Below, one piece after another: positions 1 to 7,167 of a DNA stretch of 7,167 bases. Both the position numbers and the translations under genes were made by a program. The stretch spans positions 1-7,167 of the forward strand of contig NCBD01000075.1 in NCBI GenBank assembly GCA_002255315.1, given 5' to 3'. Numbering within the stretch: the stretch's first letter is position 1; the number at the start of each line of letters is the position of its first letter. The notes beneath the pieces were generated by a model, which did not search any database, was not told the DNA's origin, and saw nothing but the letters and a program-made list of their open reading frames with translations. Origin of the DNA: Actinobacteria bacterium 21-64-8 (lineage in GTDB: Bacteria; Actinomycetota; Acidimicrobiia; Acidimicrobiales; RAAP-2).

Positions 1-184
1 CCCACCGCGGTCACGCGCGGGGCGGCATTGCCGGGCCACGCAAAGCTCGCGAGGGACTTCACGACCACTGCGCCGAGTTCGGACAGATTCCCGTAGCCCG
101 CGAGTTCATCGCCGTGCCCCGCAGTTCCCGACGCCGTCATCACGGGCGACGCCAGCTCGATGGCGCCGATCGTCGCCACGAGGT

Positions 185-188
<4 letters not shown>
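1..188 (-). CDS. pyrD: Dihydroorotate dehydrogenase, class 1 (partial, amino-terminal end)
   Basis: This gene continues past the left edge; 62 codons are visible. The product starts MNLVATIGAIELASPVMTAS and continues through SGTAGHGDEL, NLSELGAVVVKSLA and WPGNAAPR. This matches the start of the class 1 dihydroorotate dehydrogenase barrel: the SPVMTASGT strand, a Lys in VVVKSL near the FMN site, and the GNAAPR loop. There is no N-terminal membrane helix of the kind seen in class 2 enzymes, so the protein is probably cytosolic. It would oxidise dihydroorotate to orotate. The start is GTG at 188, overlapping the carB TGA as GTGA; a weak AGGA lies nine bases upstream. A second GTG three codons later is possible. 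Whether it is type 1A or 1B (which needs PyrK) cannot be settled from this fragment, and no pyrK lies between carB and pyrD. Confidence 0.9.
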
Positions 189-1791
<1,603 letters not shown>

Positions 1792-1819
<28 letters not shown>

Positions 1820-3213
1820 CTCAGTCTCGGACTCAAAAGTGCTGTAGTGATAGGGCGTGGTCGCTTCAAACTCCGCGGCGCAGGTGTCGACGGTCTTATA
1901 AGTAGTCGACGCTCGGGCGTCGCCACAACGCAGCGCCGCCAGAGTTCGTCACTGGAAAGTTCTGCGAACTCCGAAGCGTCGCCCACGGCGAAACCGTCGC
2001 GACCTTGCTCCAAGGACCGCACGGCCTTTTGGAGCGACTCCGCAAAGTTCCGTCCGATCGCCATGACTTCGCCCACCGATTGCATTCGTGTGCCGAGTTC
2101 GGGTGTCGAGCCGGGAAGTTTCTCAAAGGCCCACCGGGGAATCTTCGTCACGACGTAGTCAATCACGGGCTCGAAGCTCGCGGGCGTGGCGCGGGTGATG
2201 TCGTTGGGTATTTCGTCAAGCGTGTAGCCCACCGCGAGTCGGGCCGCGATTTTGGCGATGGGAAAGCCCGTCGCCTTCGAGGCGAGCGCACTCGAGCGCG
2301 ACACGCGGGGGTTCATTTCAATGACGAGACGTTCGCCGTTGTCGGGGTTCACGGCGAACTGGACGTTCGAACCACCCGTTTCGACTCCGACGCGGCGCAG
2401 TACCGCAAAGGCGTCGTCGCGCATGGCCTGGTACTCGACGTCAGAGAGCGTCTGGATCGGCGCCACCGTAATGGAGTCGCCCGTGTGCACGCCCATGGGG
2501 TCCACGTTTTCAATACTGCACACCACGACGCAGTTGTCGGCGCGGTCGCGCATGACTTCAAGTTCGTACTCTTTCCATCCCGCGATGGAACGTTCGACCA
2601 AGATTTCGTGAATGGGTGACGCCGCGAGGCCTTCGGCGGCGAGGCGACGAAACGTCGCCTCGTCGTGGGCGATACCCGTGCCGGCCCCACCCAAGATATA
2701 GCTGGGGCGAATAATGATGGGCCAGCCAATCGTCGTGGCGATCGCCACTGCCCCTTCGACGTCGTGGGCGAAACCTGATTCGGGCACGGCGAGTCCGATA
2801 TCGGCCATCGCCGCTTTAAACAGCTCTCGATTTTCCGCCGTCTCAATGGCCTCAGGACGCGCGCCGATCACCTCAACGCCGAGACGCTCGGGGACGCCGC
2901 GACGGACCAACTCCATCGTGAGATTGAGAGCGGTTTGGCCACCGAGCGTCGGCAACAACGCGTCGGGGCGCTCGCGCTCCAAGATATCCGTCACGACGTC
3001 GACGTCGAGTGGTTCGACGTAGGTGACGTCGGCCGTCACGGGATCGGTCATGATGGTGGCCGGATTGGAGTTCACCAGAATGACCCGGTAGCCCTCTTGG
3101 CGCAGGACCTGACAGGCCTGGGTTCCCGAGTAGTCGAACTCACAGGCCTGACCAATGACGATCGGCCCCGAGCCAATCACCATGATGGAGTGCAAATCGT
3201 CGCGTCGAGGCAT
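1792..3213 (-). CDS. carB: Carbamoyl-phosphate synthase large subunit, amino-terminal part (disrupted carB)
   Basis: This is the carboxyphosphate-synthesising half of CarB, which phosphorylates bicarbonate and accepts ammonia from CarA. The ORF has 473 residues. It begins [20 protein letters not shown] at the ATG at 3213, overlapping the carA stop. Family blocks follow in order: [119 protein letters not shown], and the end of the ATP-grasp region with [19 protein letters not shown]. Homology stops soon after CVVATPER, near residue 435. The final 35-40 residues are a shifted reading of the second half and end at TGA 1794-1792. An intact CarB has about 1070-1100 residues in one frame. Alone, this part could not complete carbamoyl phosphate synthesis. 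It is either a truly broken gene or an artefact of the sequence. Confidence 0.9.
1886..1912 (-). other. carB: Deletion and frameshift junction inside carB
   Basis: On the minus strand the amino-half frame reads [12 protein letters not shown] up to about 1897, and the carboxyl-half frame picks up as [13 protein letters not shown] from about 1906-1900. The codon phases differ by two bases. In E. coli CarB about 86 residues lie between the corresponding points, including the rest of the oligomerisation domain with its conserved NIDRWFL motif; these are missing. One simple event would be a loss of 3n+1 bases, roughly 255-270. The junction coincides with a small AT-rich patch, CTTATAAG (1902-1895), flanked by two GTCGAC hexamers (1910-1905 and 1891-1886). 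Whether these helped cause the event is unknown. Confidence 0.85.
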
Positions 3214-4298
3214 CAGGCACCCTCCACTTTCGTCTCGAGGAGTTCGACGAAACGACCAAAGAGGTAGCGCGCGTCGTGAGGGCCCGGACCGGCCTCGGGG
3301 TGGTACTGCACGCTGAAACAACGATCGACCGGCGAGGCGATACCTTCGATGACGCCGTCGTTCAAATTCACGTGACTGACGACGCCGCGCGTGAGCGACT
3401 CGGGCGCCACCGCGTAATTATGATTCTGGGCGGTAATTTCGACGCGCCCCGTCGCGAGGTCCATCACCGGGTGGTTGCTGCCGTGGTGGCCGAAGGGGAG
3501 CTTCATGGTGCGCGCGCCGAGTGCTTGGGCGAGCAGTTGGTGGCCCAGACAGATACCAAAGATGGGCACCTCACCCACGAGCGAGGCGACGACGTTGGTC
3601 GCCGTGACGAGGGCCGCGGGGTCGCCAGGGCCGTTGGAGAGAAAGACCCCGTCGGGAGCCATCGCCATAATCTCGGCCTTCGTGCTCGAGGCGGGTAGCA
3701 CGCTCACGCGAAAGCGCTGGGCCAGTTGCTCGACCATCGTGGCCTTAATCCCGTAGTCGAGAGCGACGACGTGCGCGCCGCGCTCGCCGCGCGTGTAGGT
3801 CGAGGTCGTGGACACGGTCGTGACGTAGTCCATACCGTCAGTGCCTCGCGCGTCGCGCGCCGCGGCGGCGACCACGTGACGCGGGGCGTGACCAAACGCC
3901 CCGGGTAGTGCTCCGGCTCGTCGCAGGTGTCGGGTCAACGCGCGCGTGTCGACGCCAGTGATCGCGGCGACGCCGTGACGCACGAGGAAAGATTCCAGGG
4001 CCTCGGTGGAGCGCCAGTTCGAGGCGACTTCGGAGAGATCGCGCACGACGACGCCCGAGCACCAAGGACGCACCGCTTCGTCATCGAGCGCCGTGGCGCC
4101 GTAGTTGCCAATGTGGGGATAGGTAAAGGTGATGATTTGCCCGGCGTAACTTGGGTCGGTTAGGACCTCTTGGTAGCCGCTCAAGGCCGTGTTAAAGACA
4201 AACTCACCCTGCGTGACGCCGGCGTCGGGTAGAAAGCCGGCCGCCTCGCCCTCGAAGACGGTGCCGTCACTCAGCGTGAGGATTGAGGGCGCCCTCAC
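3213..4298 (-). CDS. carA: Carbamoyl-phosphate synthase small (glutaminase) subunit
   Basis: This 361-residue subunit hydrolyses glutamine and passes ammonia through a tunnel to CarB for carbamoyl phosphate synthesis. The N-terminal CarA domain (about 1-150) carries [35 protein letters not shown] and [11 protein letters not shown] class I glutamine amidotransferase domain follows (about 175-355), with SNGPGDP (221-227), the nucleophile C250 in GICLGHQ, and the triad His and Glu at 333 and 335 in [12 protein letters not shown]. The triad is complete, so activity is expected. The length is close to the usual 360-390. The start is GTG at 4298, with GGAG seven bases upstream, overlapping the pyrC TGA. 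The stop shares one base with the carB start (TGATG). In many actinobacteria a small membrane-protein gene sits between pyrC and carA; it is absent here. Confidence 0.97.
   Translation of the reverse strand: MRAPSILTLSDGTVFEGEAAGFLPDAGVTQGEFVFNTALSGYQEVLTDPSYAGQIITFTYPHIGNYGATALDDEAVRPWCSGVVVRDLSEVASNWRSTEALESFLVRHGVAAITGVDTRALTRHLRRAGALPGAFGHAPRHVVAAAARDARGTDGMDYVTTVSTTSTYTRGERGAHVVALDYGIKATMVEQLAQRFRVSVLPASSTKAEIMAMAPDGVFLSNGPGDPAALVTATNVVASLVGEVPIFGICLGHQLLAQALGARTMKLPFGHHGSNHPVMDLATGRVEITAQNHNYAVAPESLTRGVVSHVNLNDGVIEGIASPVDRCFSVQYHPEAGPGPHDARYLFGRFVELLETKVEGA
3220..3225 (-). promoter_or_regulatory. Ribosome binding site of carB
   Basis: GGAGGG on the minus strand, six bases upstream of the carB ATG and inside the last codons of carA. 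It supports the start at 3213 over the longer reading frame that opens at 3321 within carA. Confidence 0.7.
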
Positions 4299-5608
4299 GC
4301 GAGTTCTCCGTCGAACGCGACGACGCGACCGTTGACGATCGTGGCGCGGGCACGACCGCTCAGGGTACGACCGTGGTAGGGCGTATTCGTCGATCGGCTA
4401 GCGAGTCGTTCTCGGTCCACCACGTAGCGCGCCGAGGGATCAAAGACCACGAGCGTCGCGCTCTCACCCTCGACGACGTCGCCGCCGTGTGCACCGTGGC
4501 GTGGACGAACGTCACTCGCGCGCAACTGAGCGATGCGCGCGGGCGTGCGGCTCAACAGAGAAAAAAAGCGCTGCGGGTCGCCCTCGGCGCCCCCCAGGGC
4601 TTCGAAGGTCAACGACGCGGCGTGTTCGAGGCCCAGCATGCCCGCGGGCGCCTCGTCGAAAGCCATGTCCTTCATCTCGGGGGCGTGCGGGGCGTGGTCC
4701 GTCGCCACGGCGTCGACCTCGCCGCGGCGCATCGCCGTGCGCAACGCCTCGACGTCGTGAGTCGTGCGAAGCGGTGGGTGCACCTTCATAATCGGGTCGT
4801 ACGTCGCGCACGCGGTTTCGTCCAGAGTGAAGTGGTGTGGCGCCACCTCGAACGTGACGTCAACGCCCTCTCGTCGCGCCTGGGCGACGAGTGCCAACGA
4901 ACGTGCCGTCGAGAGATGCAGTAAGTGCAGGCGTCCCGACGTCGCGCGAGCGAGTTCGAGGTCACGCAGCACCATCAACTCTTCGGCGAGCGCGGGGCGA
5001 CCGGTCAGGCCCAAACGTGAACTCACCGCGCCTTCATTCATGGATCCGCCGGCCGCCAGCCACGCGTCTTCACAGTGCTGGGCTAAGCGCACCCCGAGAG
5101 GGCGTGCGTACTCGAGCGCTCGACGCATGAGCGCGGCGTCTTGCACCCCGGTACCGTCGTCGGTAAAGAGTCGTACGCCCAGCGCCGCGAGTTCGGCCAT
5201 CGGCGCCAGGCGCTCGCCCGCGCGGGCCATCGTGATCGCGCCCGCCACGGCCACGTCAATGCGCGTCGTGGCACCCCGGTCAAGGACGTAGGCCACCACG
5301 GCGACACTGTCGAGCGAGGGTTCGGTATTGGGCATCGCCACGACGGCTCCGTAACCACCGATCGCCGCGGCGTTGGCTCCTGACTCAATGGTCTCGGCGT
5401 GTTCGAAGCCCGGCTCTCGCAGGTGCGCGTGCAGGTCCACGAAGGCGGGCCCAACCCAACACTCACTCGCGTCCAACTGATCAGTGCCCGCGGGCACGTC
5501 GAGATTCGATCCAATCGCGGCAATACGGCCTTCGCGCAGGTAGACGTCGGCGACAAGCGACGAGTCCGGACGCACGATGCGACCGTTGCGAAGTACCAAA
5601 TCCGTCAT
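4295..5608 (-). CDS. pyrC: Dihydroorotase, type I
   Basis: This 437-residue zinc amidohydrolase cyclises N-carbamoyl-aspartate to L-dihydroorotate. Its length and sequence fit the type I (Bacillus/Aquifex-like) family rather than the shorter E. coli type. Metal and catalytic residues all appear intact: the HxH pair H60 and H62 in VDLHAHLREPG, D151 in LFTDDGTG, H178 in QHCED, H231 in LHLST, and the catalytic D304 in ATDHAPHAP. The substrate-binding MPNTEP (about 92-97) and the late loop APAGMLGLEHA (about 320-330) are also present. The start is ATG at 5608, with a strong GGAGG six bases upstream; it overlaps the pyrB stop as ATGA. The gene ends in GTGA with carA. A run of seven T in the coding strand (4567-4561) encodes part of RFFSLLS and keeps the frame. 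In some bacteria type I PyrC forms a complex with PyrB; the adjacent, overlapping genes would suit that. Confidence 0.97.
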   Translation of the reverse strand: MTDLVLRNGRIVRPDSSLVADVYLREGRIAAIGSNLDVPAGTDQLDASECWVGPAFVDLHAHLREPGFEHAETIESGANAAAIGGYGAVVAMPNTEPSLDSVAVVAYVLDRGATTRIDVAVAGAITMARAGERLAPMAELAALGVRLFTDDGTGVQDAALMRRALEYARPLGVRLAQHCEDAWLAAGGSMNEGAVSSRLGLTGRPALAEELMVLRDLELARATSGRLHLLHLSTARSLALVAQARREGVDVTFEVAPHHFTLDETACATYDPIMKVHPPLRTTHDVEALRTAMRRGEVDAVATDHAPHAPEMKDMAFDEAPAGMLGLEHAASLTFEALGGAEGDPQRFFSLLSRTPARIAQLRASDVRPRHGAHGGDVVEGESATLVVFDPSARYVVDRERLASRSTNTPYHGRTLSGRARATIVNGRVVAFDGELA

Positions 5609-6585
5609 CGTTCTCCTCCAGGATTTCCCGCCACCGTCAAAAAGAGCACCGCCATTCGTATCGGCACGCCGTTGGTGACCTGGCGCGTCATCACGGCCAC
5701 GGGTAGGTCGGCGACGCGCGAGTCGATCTCAACACCGCGATTCATTGGACCCGGGTGCGTGACGATGGTGTCGGGGCGCAGCCGCTTCGCGCGCTCGACG
5801 GTCAAACCGTGGGTAAAGGTGAACTCGGCCAAACTCGGCACGAACGAGCCGCTCCCGCGCTCGCGCTGAAGTCGCAACAGACCCACGACGTCGGCCCACT
5901 CGAGGGCATCGTCAAAACTCTCCGCCACCTCGACCGGCCAATTCGCGACGTCGACGGGGAGCAGTGTGGCGGGCGCGCACAGTCGCACGGCCGCACCCAG
6001 GGCGACGTAAGCGTCGACGTCGCTGCGCGCCACGCGACTGTGTCGCACGTCGCCCACGATCAAGACCTTGAGACCATCAAAAAGTTCTGCGCCCGACTCG
6101 GCGCCGGTGGTGCCGTGACGTTCCGCCAGCAGTTGGCGAATCGTAAAGACGTCAAGAAGACCCTGCGTGGGATGTTGGTGCTGACCGTCGCCGGCGTTAA
6201 TGACGCGCACGTGGGGCACGTAGCGACTGACCTGCATCGCCGCACCGCTCGACTGGTGGCGCATGACCACGGCGTCAATCCCGAGCGCGTCAATGGTGGC
6301 GATCGTGTCACGCAGCGATTCACCCTTTTTGACACTGCTCGACGCGACGGCGAGCGATAAGACGTCGGCGCTGAGTCGCTTCGCCGCGGTTTCAAAACTT
6401 AGCCGGGTTCGCGTCGACTCTTCGAAGAACAGTGAAGCGACGACGCGTCCCTTGAGCGCGGGCACTTTCTTCACGCTTCGCTGGTGGACCTCGACGAAGG
6501 ACTCCGCGGTGTCAAGAATCTCGACGAGTGACGTTCGTGAGAGATGCTCGAGGCTCAAGAGGTTCGCACCACGAATCGTGTTCAC
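5605..6585 (-). CDS. pyrB: Aspartate carbamoyltransferase catalytic subunit
   Basis: This gene encodes the catalytic chain that condenses carbamoyl phosphate with L-aspartate to N-carbamoyl-L-aspartate, the committed step of pyrimidine synthesis. The roughly 326-residue length is normal. The carbamoyl-phosphate motif STRTR is at about 57-61 (FFEESTRTRLSFETA). The SVKKGES loop, which supplies the active-site Ser and Lys, is at about 84-90. The catalytic Arg-His is at about 109-110 (VVMRHQSSGAA), HPTQGLLD at about 138-145, and the aspartate-domain motifs GDVRHSRVARSD and THPGPMNRGVEI follow. No active-site residue appears to be missing. The start is GTG at 6585, overlapping the pyrR TGA as GTGA, with a GAGGAG-like ribosome site just upstream inside pyrR. 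The stop overlaps the pyrC ATG. No pyrI regulatory-chain gene lies in the window, so the enzyme may work as a simple trimer or associate with PyrC; that is inference. Confidence 0.97.
   Translation of the reverse strand: MNTIRGANLLSLEHLSRTSLVEILDTAESFVEVHQRSVKKVPALKGRVVASLFFEESTRTRLSFETAAKRLSADVLSLAVASSSVKKGESLRDTIATIDALGIDAVVMRHQSSGAAMQVSRYVPHVRVINAGDGQHQHPTQGLLDVFTIRQLLAERHGTTGAESGAELFDGLKVLIVGDVRHSRVARSDVDAYVALGAAVRLCAPATLLPVDVANWPVEVAESFDDALEWADVVGLLRLQRERGSGSFVPSLAEFTFTHGLTVERAKRLRPDTIVTHPGPMNRGVEIDSRVADLPVAVMTRQVTNGVPIRMAVLFLTVAGNPGGER
5615..5619 (-). promoter_or_regulatory. Ribosome binding site of pyrC
   Basis: GGAGG on the minus strand, six bases upstream of the pyrC ATG and embedded in the last codons of pyrB. 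It fixes the pyrC start at 5608 and suggests that pyrC is loaded efficiently despite overlapping pyrB. Confidence 0.7.
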
Positions 6586-7145
6586 GAGCGCTCCTCGTCA
6601 CCGATCCACACGCCATCGAGCGCGGCCCTGATGGTCTCTCGACGCGACGTGGGCAGGTTCTTGCCCACGTAGTCGGGTCGGATGGGTAGCTCGCGGTGGC
6701 CCCGGTCGACCATCACCGCGAGTTCGATGGCCCCGGGCCGGCCCCACTCGGCGAGTGCGTTGAGCGCGGCGCGAATGGTGCGTCCCGTAAAGAGCACGTC
6801 GTCGACGAGGACCACCACGCGACCGTCAAGATCGACCGGCAAGGAGGTCGTACTCGTGTCGAGGAGAGGGTGACGCGCGAGATCGTCACGATAAAAAGCC
6901 ACGTCGAGCACGCCCAGGGGGTAGTCGCGACCACTAAAGGACTTCAGACGCTCGGCGAGGGCCTGGGCGAAGGGAACGCCACCCGTTTGGAGACCTATCA
7001 CGACCACGGCGTTTTCTCCGTGGCGTTCGAGCACTTCGTGCGCCATTCGAGCAAGCGCGCGCGACACGTCGTCTGCGCTGAGCAGTTGCGCCTTGGCAAC
7101 GAACGAGCCGCGCCGGGGCGTCACATACTCGTCTTCGTTGCTCAC
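6582..7145 (-). CDS. pyrR: PyrR: bifunctional pyr operon regulator / uracil phosphoribosyltransferase
   Basis: The 187-residue protein has the length and sequence of PyrR. The type I PRTase PRPP loop lies at about residues 111-123 (VVLVDDVLFTGRT). Other family features are KAQLLSADDVSRAL (about 18-31), the GLQTGGVPFA segment (about 51-60) and the VDRGHRELPIRPDYVGKNLPTS region (about 147-167). In the family, PyrR binds UMP or PRPP and controls pyr mRNA by attenuation or translational repression; many members also convert uracil plus PRPP to UMP. It is cytoplasmic. The start is GTG at 7145-7143, chosen because a strong GGGAGG lies four bases upstream. As first gene of the pyr cluster it probably regulates the genes that follow. 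The leader, where a PyrR-binding hairpin would be, lies outside the window. Its TGA overlaps the pyrB GTG. Identity is secure; the regulatory mechanism here is inferred. Confidence 0.96.
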   Translation of the reverse strand: MSNEDEYVTPRRGSFVAKAQLLSADDVSRALARMAHEVLERHGENAVVVIGLQTGGVPFAQALAERLKSFSGRDYPLGVLDVAFYRDDLARHPLLDTSTTSLPVDLDGRVVVLVDDVLFTGRTIRAALNALAEWGRPGAIELAVMVDRGHRELPIRPDYVGKNLPTSRRETIRAALDGVWIGDEERS

Positions 7146-7149
7146 AAAT

Positions 7150-7155
7150 CCTCCC
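7150..7155 (-). promoter_or_regulatory. Ribosome binding site of pyrR
   Basis: GGGAGG on the minus strand, followed by the four-base spacer ATTT and the GTG start of pyrR. This strong match to the anti-Shine-Dalgarno sequence supports the GTG at 7145 as the start. The remaining bases to the window edge (7156-7167) are too few to show a promoter or an attenuator. Confidence 0.75.
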
Positions 7156-7167
7156 GTCGTACCAGCC

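Noticed and set aside
1895..1905. Programmed -1 frameshifting to join the two carB frames
   Set aside because: The sequence CTACTTATAAG is not a standard slippery heptamer, and a shift would not restore the roughly 85 missing residues.
3214..3321. Upstream in-frame extension of carB starting inside carA
   Set aside because: The extra 36 residues match no CarB. The ATG at 3213 has a good ribosome site and gives the usual CarB amino terminus.
4561..4567. Homopolymer run in pyrC as a possible frameshift or slippage site
   Set aside because: The pyrC frame is continuous and family-like on both sides (RFFSLLSRTPARI), so there is no sign of an indel.
7146..7167. Possible PyrR attenuator or promoter ahead of pyrR
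   Set aside because: Only 22 bases are available and they hold little more than the ribosome site. No hairpin or promoter element can be supported.

Overview
The window is a single, tightly packed pyrimidine-biosynthesis operon, all on the minus strand and read from right to left: pyrR, pyrB, pyrC, carA, carB and the first 62 codons of pyrD. The order pyrR-pyrB-pyrC-carA-carB, the high GC content and the frequent GTG starts (four of six) suggest an actinobacterium. A more precise placement, for example in Acidimicrobiia, is only a guess from the style of the proteins. No rRNA, tRNA, mobile element or CRISPR array is visible.

From the right edge, pyrR (7145-6582) encodes the UMP-sensing attenuator or uracil phosphoribosyltransferase. 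pyrB (6585-5605) is the aspartate carbamoyltransferase catalytic chain and pyrC (5608-4295) is dihydroorotase. carA (4298-3213) is the glutaminase subunit of carbamoyl-phosphate synthetase and carB (3213-185) its large subunit. pyrD (188 to beyond the left edge) is a class 1 dihydroorotate dehydrogenase. CarAB makes carbamoyl phosphate, PyrB joins it to aspartate, PyrC closes the ring and PyrD oxidises dihydroorotate to orotate. Every gene junction is a stop/start overlap (GTGA, ATGA, GTGA, TGATG, GTGA), so there is no intergenic DNA apart from 22 bases at the right edge, and translation is probably coupled throughout.

The one real anomaly is carB. Its amino half (from 3213) is normal up to about position 1909, and its carboxyl half is normal from about 1900 to 188, but in a different frame. 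About 85-90 residues of the central oligomerisation domain that should lie between them are absent. This looks like a single internal deletion of 3n+1 bases, either a real mutation or an assembly or sequencing error. It leaves two overlapping ORFs (3213-1792 and 1819-185). Nothing else in the window looks like a previously undescribed system.
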